NCBI GenBank assembly: GCA_963735495.1
Contig: CAVTLG010000014.1
Span: 930,001 to 994,000, forward strand
DNA from: CAVTLG01 sp963735495
GTDB taxonomy: Bacteria; Chloroflexota; Ktedonobacteria; Ktedonobacterales; Ktedonobacteraceae
Direction of reading: 5' to 3'
Length of the DNA stretch: 64,000 bases
Shown piece after piece: positions 1-10,700 of the stretch. Within the stretch, counting starts at the first letter, position 1. Each line of letters starts with the position of its first letter. The notes below the pieces were generated by a model. The model had not been told where the DNA came from. It did not search any database and was given only the letters and a program-made list of their open reading frames with translations. The position numbers and the translations under genes were made by a program.

Positions 1-2
1 AA

Positions 3-3000
3 CTTCCACCATTAGCTGCTTCTTATATGCAGTTTGTTGAATGGCAAGAGCAGCACCTGCGGCAGAATGCCTGGTCAGCTCAAGCTGCCTACTGGCAACA
101 GCAACTAAGCGGAACTTTGCCTGTGCTTGCACTGCCCGTCGATCATCCTCATCCAAGTGTGTTCTCTGGCCGGGGAGCTTTTTTTACTCGTCTCTTAGCG
201 GGAGTCGAGCGTGATGCGATTAAGTCTTTTGCTCAGCAGAATGGATGTACACTTTTTCACTTTTTGCTGACAGCTTTTGTGATCCTTCTTGTCAGGTATA
301 CAGGCCAGGAAGATCTTCTAATAGGAACACCAATGACCAGGCGTGATCGGGTAGAGTGGAAAAAGCTCATTGGCTTGTTTGTGAACACAGTCGTTCTGAG
401 GGTCAATGCAGCGGGCAACCCTACCTTCCGTCAATTGTTGGAGCAAATGAGAGAGATTGTACTTGATGCCTACATGCATTCCGATCTCCCTTTTGCAAAG
501 GTAGTGGAGCATATTCAGCCTGAACGAAGCACCATGCATAGCGCCTTCTATCAAGCAATGTTTACTGTAGAGAACGAGGTTCCGCCATTAGAGTTGCCAA
601 GGCTGACCATTGATCCATTTGATATGGATCAGAAGACCACATTTTGTGATCTTTACCTTATCATACAGGAGACGAGTCAGGGAATTCAAGCAAGACTTGA
701 GTATAATACGGATGTTTTTGAGCTCAAAACTATACAAAGAATAAGTAGGCATTTTGAGCGTCTATTAAGCTGTGTGATGCAGAATCCAGATAGCCCTCTT
801 TCCCAGCTTTCCTTTTTAACAGAAGATGAGGCGTTACTTCAGTTTATAGGGGCGGAATCTCTTCCAATAACCGGCAATGGCAAACTAGATCGTAAAGCGT
901 TACCAGATCCGGATAATATAGCAAGTATGAGAGCGCACGGCTCTGAGAATCCTCATTTAGACCTCGAAAAGAGTATCGCCGCTATCTGGCAGGACTTGCT
1001 TGGGAACCAAATGGTGGGCCTGCATGATAACTTCTTTGAACTTGGTGGTCATTCAGTATTACTGACGAGAATGCGCCAACAGTTATATCAGCAAGTCCAT
1101 GAAGATCTTTCGTTAGTTGATTTGCTTAGGTATACAACAGTCTATACTCTTGCACAACACATAGAAAAGCGAAAAGAGATGAAAGTCATGAATAAAGAGG
1201 AAAAATCAGAACCAGCTGTGGTTTTACCTTTATCAAGAAGCCAGCAGACAGGGCTGGATATTGCCGTGATTGGAATGGATGTGAGGCTGCCAGGTGCTCA
1301 GACAATTGAGGCCTTCTGGCAGAATCTCCAGGATGGCGTCGAGAGTATCCGTTGGTTTAGTCGCGCTGAACTCAAAGAGGCCGGTGTATCTGTTGAGGAG
1401 TTAAATGATCCCTATTACGTTCCAGCCAAGGGGTTTCTTGATGGAGCAGATCTGTTTGATGCAGCCTTCTTTGGGATTACCCCCAGAGAAGCTGAACTCT
1501 TAGATCCCCAGCAGAGGCTATTGCTGGAGTGCGTCTGGCAAGCACTGGAATATGCAGGATATAACCCGGAGAATTATGCGAAACGGATAGGACTATATGC
1601 TGGTGCAAGCTTTAATACCTATCTTTTTCATAATATTACTCTTAATCAAGATTATGTCCGCAAAGTGGGGCTTTTTCAGATCCTTACCACCAATGATAAG
1701 GATTTTCTCGCCACACGTGTTGCCTATAAGCTCCATCTCACCGGACCTGCGGTCACCGTTCAAACAGCCTGCTCTACAGGACTGGTGGCAGTACACCAGG
1801 CTTGTCAAAGTTTGCTCAATCGCGAATGTGAAATAGCTCTGGCCGGAGGGTCGTCTGTCCACTCTCCGCTAAAGGATGGCTATGTCTATCGCGAGGGAGA
1901 GATTAGTTCTCCCGATGGCCGATGTCGAGCCTTTGATGCCGGGGCAAAGGGGACTGTAGCCGGTGATGGAGTTGGCGTTGTTGTTCTGAAGCGCCTGTCG
2001 GATGCTTTACAAGATGGTGATACTATCTATGCAGTTATCAAGGGATCTGCCATTAATAATGATGGCGCTTTAAAGGCAGGATATACGGCTCCGAGCGTCG
2101 ATGGCCAGGCTCAAGTTATCAGAAATGCTCTCTCAGTGGCCGGAGTACATCCAGATACGATCTCTTACATTGAAGCTCATGGAACTGGTACACCTCTGGG
2201 TGATCCTATTGAGGTAGAAGGGCTGATTGAGGCATTCCGGGCCAGCGGTTCGCAGCAGGAGGGTTTCTGCGCTCTTGGCTCGGTCAAGACAAACTTTGGG
2301 CATCTGGATGCCGCAGCGGGTATTGTTGGCCTTATCAAAGTAGTTCTCTCGGTAAAACACCGGCAGCTATTTCCTAGCCTTCACTTTGAGCAAGCCAATC
2401 CTATTATCAATTTTGCCCACAGCCCATTTTTTGTGAATACAACCCTGACCCCATGGCATAGTCAGACCGGCCCTCGACGCGCTGGCGTCAGCTCTTTCGG
2501 TATTGGTGGTACCAATGCACATGCTATTGTAGAAGAAGCTCCCGTTCAGTCACCCTCTGGCCCATCCAAACAATGGCAACTTCTGCTCTTGTCCGCCCGT
2601 AGTTCATCCGCTCTGGCTACTCTCACCGACGATCTCCAGGGGTATCTTCAACAGCACTCCGACGTTAACCTCGCAGACGTTGCATATACTCTGCAGGTCG
2701 GCCGCAAAGCATTTCCTTATCGGAGAATGCTCGTTTGCCAGAGCATTGAGGAGGCTTTGCAGGGGCTAGCAGGGATAGAGCAGCCAGCGCCGTCTGGTGG
2801 AAAAGCCCTGGAGCAACGGTCGATAGTCTTCCTCTTCCCTGGTCAGGGCTCGCAATATGTTGGGATGGCCTCCGATCTCTATACTGATGAACCGATCTTC
2901 CGTGAGCAGGCTGATGCGTGTCTTCGTATCCTCAAAGAGCGTGAAGGACTTGATTTACGGCCAATCCTATTTCCACCCAATGGAAGCGAAGTACATGCGA

Positions 3001-4250
3001 CAAAACAACTAAACGAGACTGCGATCACACAGCCCGCTCTGTTTGTAATTGAATACGCGCTGGCGCAATTATGGCTATCCTGGGGGGTTCAGCCTCAGGC
3101 AATGCTCGGTCATAGCATCGGCGAGTATGTAGCGGCTTGTCTGGCCGGCGTTTTCTCTTTGGAAGATGCTTTGAGCATTGTAGCTAAGCGTGGGCGTTTG
3201 ATCCAGAGTTGTGCTAGAGGGTCAATGCTATCTATCTCACTCTCAGAATCAAGGGCGCTTTCTCTTCTGCATGCGCATGAACATCTCTCTCTAGCAGCTA
3301 TCAATGGACCAACCTCCGTAGTTGTTGCAGGTCCAGATGAGGAGATTCAAGTGCTCAAGGCCAGTCTTGATGCTCAAGAAGTGAACAATCGTCTCCTCCA
3401 CACGTCGCATGCATTCCACTCAGTAATGATGGAGGGCATTCTTGCTGCATTCGAAGCAAAGGTGCGTACTCTCTCTCTGAAAAGGCCCAGGCTTCCATTT
3501 ATCTCAAACGTTACGGGTACCTGGATCACAGCGGAAGAAGCAACCGATCCATACTACTGGGTTAAGCATGTGCGATCCACTGTGCGCTTTGCCGATGGGT
3601 TACAACAGCTGTTGCTAGAGGATAAAAATCTTTTCCTTGAGGTCGGCCCCGGCCAGACATTGAGCACATTGGTCAAACAACACCCAGCGAAAGGGGTACA
3701 CACAATCGCCCTTTCTTCACTGAGTCATCCACAGACCAGACAGCACGATAGGCGCACACTACTACAGGCCGCAGGTTCTCTATGGCTTGCTGGGGTTTCC
3801 CTTGATTGGCAGCGTTTCTCCGTGGATGAAAAACGACGGCGTATAGCATTGCCTACCTATCCTTTTGAAAGGCAACGCTATTGGATCGAAATTCCGCAGA
3901 CCCAGAGAGAGATGTCAGAACAACGCTCTTCTTTGAAGCTCGACACTATTTTGCCAGAGCAACCGGAAAGCGATGAAAGCGCCTCTACAATTGTGGAAGC
4001 TGCTAACGAGCTTGAAGTATTGGTAGCTAGCATCTGGCAAGAAATATTAGGAGTACACCCTTTAAGCGTAACGACAGATTTCTTTGAACTTGGCGGAGAC
4101 TCTTTAATAGCCTCTCGTGTTATTAATGAACTCCGCAAAAATCTGGATCTACCTCTCACTCTTGGTAGCTTCTTTGATGCTCCAACGGTACGAGATTTCG
4201 CTAGATATCTGGAAATGTTGATGACAGAACAGCTCGCCTCACTTGAGTAA
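3..4250 (+). CDS. Hybrid NRPS-PKS (partial C, no A, PCP-KS-AT-ACP), 5' end outside window
   Basis: The frame is open to the left edge (residues LPPLAASY precede the first ATG at 27), so the gene is cut by the window. Counting from that ATG: the C-terminal half of a condensation domain (about 1-270); an A10-like motif NGKLDRKALP at about 285; a PCP with NFFELGGHS (Ser about 343); a ketosynthase from about 410 (QTACSTG Cys about 582, EAHGTGT, KTNFGHLDAA); a malonyl-type acyltransferase (FLFPGQGSQ, GHSIGEY, HAFH); and an ACP (FFELGGDS, Ser about 1362). The whole adenylation domain before A10 is absent: the C domain runs straight into the A10 region. There is no KR, DH or ER, so the ketide unit should stay a beta-keto group. 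The Lys/Glu-rich linker between PCP and KS contains MKVMNKEE and may mark an old gene junction. Confidence 0.93.
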   Translation, partial: LPPLAASYMQFVEWQEQHLRQNAWSAQAAYWQQQLSGTLPVLALPVDHPHPSVFSGRGAFFTRLLAGVERDAIKSFAQQNGCTLFHFLLTAFVILLVRYTGQEDLLIGTPMTRRDRVEWKKLIGLFVNTVVLRVNAAGNPTFRQLLEQMREIVLDAYMHSDLPFAKVVEHIQPERSTMHSAFYQAMFTVENEVPPLELPRLTIDPFDMDQKTTFCDLYLIIQETSQGIQARLEYNTDVFELKTIQRISRHFERLLSCVMQNPDSPLSQLSFLTEDEALLQFIGAESLPITGNGKLDRKALPDPDNIASMRAHGSENPHLDLEKSIAAIWQDLLGNQMVGLHDNFFELGGHSVLLTRMRQQLYQQVHEDLSLVDLLRYTTVYTLAQHIEKRKEMKVMNKEEKSEPAVVLPLSRSQQTGLDIAVIGMDVRLPGAQTIEAFWQNLQDGVESIRWFSRAELKEAGVSVEELNDPYYVPAKGFLDGADLFDAAFFGITPREAELLDPQQRLLLECVWQALEYAGYNPENYAKRIGLYAGASFNTYLFHNITLNQDYVRKVGLFQILTTNDKDFLATRVAYKLHLTGPAVTVQTACSTGLVAVHQACQSLLNRECEIALAGGSSVHSPLKDGYVYREGEISSPDGRCRAFDAGAKGTVAGDGVGVVVLKRLSDALQDGDTIYAVIKGSAINNDGALKAGYTAPSVDGQAQVIRNALSVAGVHPDTISYIEAHGTGTPLGDPIEVEGLIEAFRASGSQQEGFCALGSVKTNFGHLDAAAGIVGLIKVVLSVKHRQLFPSLHFEQANPIINFAHSPFFVNTTLTPWHSQTGPRRAGVSSFGIGGTNAHAIVEEAPVQSPSGPSKQWQLLLLSARSSSALATLTDDLQGYLQQHSDVNLADVAYTLQVGRKAFPYRRMLVCQSIEEALQGLAGIEQPAPSGGKALEQRSIVFLFPGQGSQYVGMASDLYTDEPIFREQADACLRILKEREGLDLRPILFPPNGSEVHATKQLNETAITQPALFVIEYALAQLWLSWGVQPQAMLGHSIGEYVAACLAGVFSLEDALSIVAKRGRLIQSCARGSMLSISLSESRALSLLHAHEHLSLAAINGPTSVVVAGPDEEIQVLKASLDAQEVNNRLLHTSHAFHSVMMEGILAAFEAKVRTLSLKRPRLPFISNVTGTWITAEEATDPYYWVKHVRSTVRFADGLQQLLLEDKNLFLEVGPGQTLSTLVKQHPAKGVHTIALSSLSHPQTRQHDRRTLLQAAGSLWLAGVSLDWQRFSVDEKRRRIALPTYPFERQRYWIEIPQTQREMSEQRSSLKLDTILPEQPESDESASTIVEAANELEVLVASIWQEILGVHPLSVTTDFFELGGDSLIASRVINELRKNLDLPLTLGSFFDAPTVRDFARYLEMLMTEQLASLE

Positions 4251-4268
4251 AGGGTTTTTATTAAGCAG

Positions 4269-7200
4269 ATGAATGATAAAGATGCAATATTAAAGAGAAA
4301 AGAGATGTTAGCTTCAGAGCGTAGCATATCAGAGCAGAGCAACCAGAGCAGCCTGCTGCAGAAGTGGCGAGCCAAACAGGCGACCGCCTCTGCCATCCAG
4401 CAGATCACCCACCACGGGGAGGAGGGCCTCTTCCCCCTCTCCTTTGGTCAGGAGAGCCTCTGGTTTCTGCAACAGGTCCAACCCGAGTCAGCCAGCTATC
4501 ATATTCCTGTGGCATGTCGGCTGTATGGACGGTTGGAGCTCTCCCATCTGCAACGGAGCCTGACCGAACTGCTGCGCCGCCATTGGATCTTGCGCACGAC
4601 CTTTGAGGAAGTCGATGGGCAGCCCATGCAACGCATCCAACCGGCCACCGAATTTGCGCTCAAGCTGACCGATGGACGGCAGCTGGCGCCGCAGGAGAGG
4701 GAGGACTGGCTGGTGGAACAGGCGACCCGGTCCTACCAGCAGCCGTTTAACCTGCGCACCGGACCACTATTTCGAGGGGAGCTCTTTCTGCTGGGAGAGC
4801 AGGACTGTGTGCTCGTGTTGACGTTGCACCACCTGATTACCGACGGCTGGTCCAACGGGTTATTGCTGGAGGAGTTGGGGCAGTTGTATCGAGAATATGT
4901 GACGGGGGAGGCGGTGTCGTTGGTTGAGCCGAAGTATCAATATGTGGACCTGGTCGCCTGGCAGAGGCAGCGTTTCCAGGAGGGAGCCCTGGCCAACGAT
5001 TTGACGTATTGGCGAGAAGCATTGGAAGGGGCCCCCGCCCAGTTGGACTTGCCTGTTGATCATCCTCGCCCAAGAGTGCAAACTTCACAAGGAGCTACCT
5101 ATACCTTCTCGATACCCAGGCACCTCGCAGTAGATTTGCAGCAGGTAGTACAACAAGAGGGCGTTACGCCAGCCATGTTTCTATTTTCTATCTTCAATGT
5201 ACTACTCTTTCGTTATACCAATCAAGCGGATATCTCGGTAGGTATGCCCATTTTTAACCGACTTCGTGCGGAAACAGACCGGGTAGTGGGCCAGTTTGTG
5301 AACACAGTTGTGTTGCGGACATCCATGGCTGGAAATCCTGGATTTCGTACCCTGTTACAGCAGATACGACAGACGATGATAGCGGCCTCAGATCATCAGG
5401 AATATCCGTTTGAGAAAGTCGTAGAAGCGTTGCGTCCAGAACGCAGTACGGATAGCTCTCCTCTCTTCCAGGTTATGTTTGCTGTTAGAGCGGGTGTTGA
5501 GACAGAGGAAATATGGCCTGACCTGACATTACGCCCATATGCGGTCAATCAATCTTCGGTCGATTTTGACTTAACGCTAGAGGTTACCGAGAGTATAGAA
5601 GGGACGCGGCTCAGCCTGCTCTATCGAACTGACCTGTTTGAAGCTTCCAGCATTGAACGCATGGGGACGCACTTCTCTCAACTGCTGGAAGCGGCGCTGG
5701 CGCAACCGGATGCGCCGGTAGGCTCTCTGTCTCTGCTCTCCCTGGCCGAACAAGCCCAGGTGCTGCAGGACTGGAATGCTACCCAGGTGGCCTATCCGGG
5801 TCCCCATACCCTCGTGGCCCTCTTTGAAGCCCAGGTGCAACGCAGTCCGGAGGCTGTCTCCCTCAGTTTTCAGCGCGAGCACCTCAGCTACAGCGAGCTC
5901 AACGCACGGGCCAACCAGCTGGCGCACTATCTACTGCGTCAACACCTGCCGCTGGAAACACTGGTGGGACTGGCCCTGGAGCGCTCCCTCGACCTGGTCA
6001 TTGCCCTGCTGGCCGTGGTGAAGGCAGGAGGTGCCTACCTGCCGCTGGACCCACACTATCCAGCGGCCCGGCTGCAAGCGATGTGGGAGGATGCGCAGAT
6101 GCCCTGGATCGTGAGCCGGACGGAGCTGAGCGACCGCTTTGCCGGTTGCTCCGCCTCGCTGCTCAGGCTGGACGAGGCAGCCGCCCAGATCCAGCAGGAG
6201 CCGCGCACGAACCCGCAGCGGCCGATCCAGCCAGAGCAACTGGCCTATGTGATCTATACCTCCGGCTCGACCGGCCAGCCCAAGGGAGCTATGAATGAAC
6301 ACCAAGGGATCTGCAACCGTCTTCTCTGGGGGCAGCAGGAGTACGGTTTAACGAGTCAGGATGTGGTGTTACAGAAAACCCCAACCAGCTTTGATGTTTC
6401 TGTCTGGGAGTTCTTCTGGCCCCTCATCACGGGAGCCCGGCTGGTGCTAGCCAAACCAGAAGGGCACAAAGACGCTCGCTACCTTGGCCAGCTCATTAAG
6501 AGCGAGGGGATCACCACCTTGCACTTTGTGCCCTCGATGTTACATATCTTTCTTGAAGAAGTCGAGAGAGAGTCTTGCCGTTCAGTCCAGCGAGTGATGT
6601 GCAGTGGGGAAGCCCTCTCGCTCGAGTTGCAGAACCGATTTTTCGAGTATAGCGCAGCAGCATTACATAATCTCTATGGACCGACGGAAGCAGCAGTAGA
6701 GGTGACCCATTGGACCTGTGAGCGTGACTCAGGGCGTCACTGCGTCCCGATAGGTCGTCCGGTGGCCAATACACAGATCTATCTGCTCAACCGCTGGAAG
6801 CAACCTGTTCCAGTAGGAGTGGCGGGAGAGCTCTACATAGGGGGAGTGCAGGTAGGAAGAGGGTATCTCAGACGGGAAGCGTTGACCCCGGAGAAGTTTG
6901 TGCCTGATCCCTTCAGCCGACAAGGAGGAGCTCGTCTCTACAAGACGGGGGACCTGGCCCGCTACCTCGCAGATGGCACCCTGGAGTACCTGGGGCGCAT
7001 CGATCAACAGGTCAAGCTGCGCGGCTTTCGCATTGAGCTCGGGGAGATCGAAGCGGTGCTGGCACAGCTTGAGCAGGTGCGAGAGTGCGCGGTGCTGCTC
7101 CACCGCTTTGCCGCCGATGATCAGCGCCTGGTGGCCTATGTGGTGGCGACCACAGGAGCAGAAGCCGAAGAGGCGGTCGTGAGGCACTGGTTGGCGAGCC

Positions 7201-7649
7201 GCTTGCCTGAGTACATGCTGCCCAGCCTGTTTGTCTGGCTGCCCGCCTTGCCCCTGACGACCAGTGGCAAACTGGATCGCAAGTCCTTGCCCGATCCCCT
7301 CTCCAGCCGAGAGGTCCATTTCCCCCGGCACATGCCCAGCTCTGACCTGGAGCGCAGCATCGCGGCGATCTGGCAAGAGGTGCTGCATCTGCCCAGTTGT
7401 GGGGTTCATGACAACTTCTTTGAACTGGGAGGGCACTCTCTGCTGATGGTGCAGGTACGCAACAAAATTCAGGAGAGATTGAGTGTGGACCTCTCTATTC
7501 TTGACCTGTTTCAGTTCACAACCATTCATTCTCTGGCGGATTCTCTTCGCAGCAGCAGAACTGTTATTCAGCCGTCACTTGAAACGGCATCCAGTCGTGC
7601 GCAATTACAGCTCCAGGCACGTAAAAGTAGACGAATTGAGAGGAAATGA
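4269..7649 (+). CDS. NRPS module C-A-PCP, predicted serine-activating
   Basis: One complete elongation module of 1126 residues. The condensation domain has an intact HHLITDG (about 187-193). The adenylation domain has A3 TSGSTGQPKG (about 663), YGPTE, YKTGDLARY and A10 TTSGKLDRKSLP (about 996). The carrier domain has DNFFELGGHSLL (Ser about 1056). Reading the ten specificity positions by alignment to GrsA from memory gives D-V-W-H-M-S-L-V-E-K, which resembles published serine codes. It lies 18 bp after the upstream NRPS-PKS gene, so it is probably co-transcribed. The next gene is almost identical at DNA level outside two segments. Start: ATG 4269 has AAAGGG upstream, but ATG 4305 is the position equivalent to the start of the downstream paralogue and is a real alternative. 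Confidence 0.95.
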   Translation: MNDKDAILKRKEMLASERSISEQSNQSSLLQKWRAKQATASAIQQITHHGEEGLFPLSFGQESLWFLQQVQPESASYHIPVACRLYGRLELSHLQRSLTELLRRHWILRTTFEEVDGQPMQRIQPATEFALKLTDGRQLAPQEREDWLVEQATRSYQQPFNLRTGPLFRGELFLLGEQDCVLVLTLHHLITDGWSNGLLLEELGQLYREYVTGEAVSLVEPKYQYVDLVAWQRQRFQEGALANDLTYWREALEGAPAQLDLPVDHPRPRVQTSQGATYTFSIPRHLAVDLQQVVQQEGVTPAMFLFSIFNVLLFRYTNQADISVGMPIFNRLRAETDRVVGQFVNTVVLRTSMAGNPGFRTLLQQIRQTMIAASDHQEYPFEKVVEALRPERSTDSSPLFQVMFAVRAGVETEEIWPDLTLRPYAVNQSSVDFDLTLEVTESIEGTRLSLLYRTDLFEASSIERMGTHFSQLLEAALAQPDAPVGSLSLLSLAEQAQVLQDWNATQVAYPGPHTLVALFEAQVQRSPEAVSLSFQREHLSYSELNARANQLAHYLLRQHLPLETLVGLALERSLDLVIALLAVVKAGGAYLPLDPHYPAARLQAMWEDAQMPWIVSRTELSDRFAGCSASLLRLDEAAAQIQQEPRTNPQRPIQPEQLAYVIYTSGSTGQPKGAMNEHQGICNRLLWGQQEYGLTSQDVVLQKTPTSFDVSVWEFFWPLITGARLVLAKPEGHKDARYLGQLIKSEGITTLHFVPSMLHIFLEEVERESCRSVQRVMCSGEALSLELQNRFFEYSAAALHNLYGPTEAAVEVTHWTCERDSGRHCVPIGRPVANTQIYLLNRWKQPVPVGVAGELYIGGVQVGRGYLRREALTPEKFVPDPFSRQGGARLYKTGDLARYLADGTLEYLGRIDQQVKLRGFRIELGEIEAVLAQLEQVRECAVLLHRFAADDQRLVAYVVATTGAEAEEAVVRHWLASRLPEYMLPSLFVWLPALPLTTSGKLDRKSLPDPLSSREVHFPRHMPSSDLERSIAAIWQEVLHLPSCGVHDNFFELGGHSLLMVQVRNKIQERLSVDLSILDLFQFTTIHSLADSLRSSRTVIQPSLETASSRAQLQLQARKSRRIERK
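4324..5062 (+). repeat. Duplicated NRPS block 1 (second copy 7803-8541)
   Basis: This block encodes the N-terminus and first half of the C domain of the Ser module. It is repeated with only a handful of base changes at 7803-8541 in the Thr module. Similarity stops abruptly just after the codons for LPVDH. Confidence 0.9.
5597..6288 (+). repeat. Duplicated NRPS block 2 (second copy 9082-9773)
   Basis: Near-identical DNA covering the end of the C domain and the A domain up to motif A3. The second copy is at 9082-9773. Identity ends within a base or two of the last glycine codon of TSGSTGQPKG, and the A-domain cores then differ. Confidence 0.9.
6933..7511 (+). repeat. Duplicated NRPS block 3 (second copy 10442-11020)
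   Basis: Near-identical DNA resumes at the codons for RLYKTGDLAR (motif A7) and runs through A10 and the PCP. The second copy is at 10442-11020. A short tract after the codons for LSSRE (about 7315-7335) is the only clearly divergent part. Confidence 0.9.
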
Positions 7650-7783
7650 CTATTTTCTTTCAAAAGATATTTATGGGTAAGAGAGATTATTCATAAAGAG
7701 AAATCATTAACTGCGATGACTAGAAATAAAATATGCAAAGTCTTAGCGAACTATAAAGCAAAAGCAGATTTAGGAGAAAAGAG

Positions 7784-10700
7784 ATGTCAGATTCAGAGCG
7801 CCGCATATCAGAGCAGAGCAACCAGAGCAGCCTGCTGCAGAAATGGCGAGCCAAACAGGCGACCGCCTCTGCCATCCAGCAGATCACCCACCACGGGGAG
7901 GAGGGCCTCTTCCCCCTCTCCTTTGGTCAGGAGAGCCTCTGGTTTCTGCAACAGGTCCAGCCCGAGTCAGCCAGCTACCATATTCCTGTGGCGCGTCGGC
8001 TGTATGGACGGTTGGAGCTCTCCCATCTGCAACGGAGCCTGACCGAACTGCTGCGCCGCCATTGGATCTTGCGCACGACCTTTGAGGAAGTCGATGGGCA
8101 GCCCATGCAACGCATCCAACCGGCCACCGAATTTGCGCTCAAGCTGACCGATGGACGGCAGCTGGCGCCGCAGGAGAGGGAGGACTGGCTGGTGGAACAG
8201 GCGACCCGGTCCTACCAGCAGCCGTTTAACCTGCGCACCGGACCACTATTTCGAGGGGAGCTCTTTCTGCTGGGAGAGCAGGACTGTGTGCTCGTGTTGA
8301 CGTTGCACCACCTGATTACCGACGGCTGGTCCAACGGGTTATTGCTGGAGGAGTTGGGGCAGTTGTATCGAGAATATGTGACGGGGGAGGCGGTGTCGTT
8401 GGTTGAGCCGAAGTATCAATATGTGGACTTGGTCGCCTGGCAGAGGCAGCGTTTCCAGGAGGGAGCCCTGGCCAACGATTTGACGTATTGGCGAGAAGCA
8501 TTGGAAGGGGCCCCCGCCCAGTTGGACTTGCCTGTTGATCACAGACGTCCGGCAGTAGCGAGTGCAGCAGGAGCTCAGTACAGTTTCAGCTTCTCCAAGC
8601 ACACGGAACTTGGTATGCAGGAGTTTGCCTATCAAGAAGGAGCGACCTCAACGATGCTCTTGCTCGCGGGTTTGAGCATGCTGCTGTCGCGTTATACCAA
8701 TCAGAAAGATATTTTGATCGGGATGCCAGTCTTTAATCGACCTCGAACGGAGATGGATCAAGCATTAGGATCATTTGTCAATACGGTCATAGTGCGTATC
8801 TCGCTAGAGGAGCAGCCGAGCTTTCGTGTACTTTTACAACGGGTACGACGAGCGTTATTGAGAGCAACTGAACACCAGGAATACCCGTTTGAGAAAGTCG
8901 TGGAAGCGCTGCGTCCAGAACGCAGTACTGACAGCTCTCCCCTCTTCCAGGTGATGCTGAGCGTTGGGGCCTTTACTGACATCCAAACAGAATGGGCCGG
9001 GATAACGACTACTCCCTATGAGTATGAGATCCGTCGGTCTTCAGTGGACTTTGATGTAACGCTAGAGGTGGTCAGGCAGACAGAAGGGACGCGGCTCAGC
9101 CTGCTCTATCGAACTGACCTATTTGAAGCTTCCAGCATTGAACGCATGGGGACGCACTTCTCTCAACTGCTGGAAGCGGCGCTGGCGCAACCGGATGCGC
9201 CGGTAGGCTCTCTGTCTCTGCTCTCCCTGGCCGAACAAGCCCAGGTGCTGCAGGACTGGAATGCTACCCAGGTGGCCTATCCGGGTCCCCATACCCTCGT
9301 GGCCCTCTTTGAAGCCCAGGTGCAACGCAGTCCGGAGGCTGTCTCCCTCAGTTTTCAGAGCGAGCACCTCAGCTACAGCGAGCTCAACGCACGGGCCAAC
9401 CAGCTGGCGCACTATCTACTGCGTCAACACCTGCCGCTGGAAACACTGGTGGGACTGGCCCTGGAGCGCTCCCTCGACCTGGTCATTGCCCTGCTGGCCG
9501 TGGTGAAGGCAGGAGGTGCCTACCTGCCGCTGGACCCACACTATCCAGCGGCCCGGCTGCAAGCGATGTGGGAGGATGCGCAGATGCCCTGGATCGTGAG
9601 CCGGACGGAGCTGAGCGACCGCTTTGCCGGTTGCTCCGCCTCGCTGCTCAGGCTGGACGAGGCAGCCGCCCAGATCCAGCAGGAGCCGCGCACGAACTCG
9701 CAGCGGCCGATCCAGCCTGAGCAACTGGCCTATGTGATCTATACCTCCGGCTCGACCGGCCAGCCCAAGGGAGTGCTAGTAACCCATGCCAACGTCAGCC
9801 GCCTCTTCCATGCCAGCCAGCCAACCTACCAGTTCCAGCCCAATGATGCTTGGAGCTTTTTTCACTCGCCGAACTTCGACTTCTCCGTTTGGGAGATCTG
9901 GGGCGCACTCCTATACGGCGGCCGTTTGGTGGTCGTGCCCCCCGAGACGAGCCGGGCTCCCGATGCCTTCTATGACCTGCTGGAGCGCGAAAGTGTGACG
10001 GTGCTCAACCAGACGCCCTCGGCTTTCTACCAACTCATGCACGTCGAGGCTAATAGGACTCTGACCCTTGACCTGGCCTTGCGCCTGGTGATCTTCGGGG
10101 GAGAAGCGCTCGATTTTCCTCGGCTCAAGCCCTGGTTTGAGCGCCATCCCCAGGAAGCTCCGCGCCTGGTCAATATGTATGGAATCACCGAAAACACGGT
10201 TCATGTTACCTATTATCCGCTGAGGCGGGACGATAGCGAAGAAGGATCGGGCAGCCTGATTGGGCGACCGTTGCCGGATTTGTGCGTACTACTGCTGGAC
10301 CAACAGGGTCAGCTTGTGCCAGTAGGAGTGCCAGGGGAGATCCATGTGGGAGGAGCAGGAGTGGCACGAGGCTATCTCAACCGTCAGGAGTTGACAGCAC
10401 AGCGCTTCATCTGGTATCGCCCGCAGGGGCACGAGCAGATGCGTCTCTACAAGACGGGGGACCTGGCCCGCTACCTCGCAGATGGCACCCTGGAGTACCT
10501 GGGGCGCATCGATCAACAGGTCAAGCTGCGCGGCTTTCGCATTGAGCTCGGGGAGATCGAAGCTGTGCTGGCACAGCTTGAGCAGGTGCGAGAGTGCGCG
10601 GTGCTGCTCCACCGCTTTGCCGCCGATGATCAGCGCCTGGTGGCCTATGTGGTGGCGGCCACAGGAGCAGAAGCCGAAGAGGCGGTCGTGAGGCACTGGT

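Noticed and set aside
3878..4408. 176-residue minus-strand ORF across the first gene junction
   Set aside because: It lies opposite the ACP coding region and the next gene start, has no ribosome site and no family-like motifs.
6729..7529. 266-residue minus-strand ORF inside the Ser module (and its copy at 10289-11062)
   Set aside because: It is an antisense shadow of the conserved A and PCP coding sequence; the pair exists only because the DNA is duplicated.
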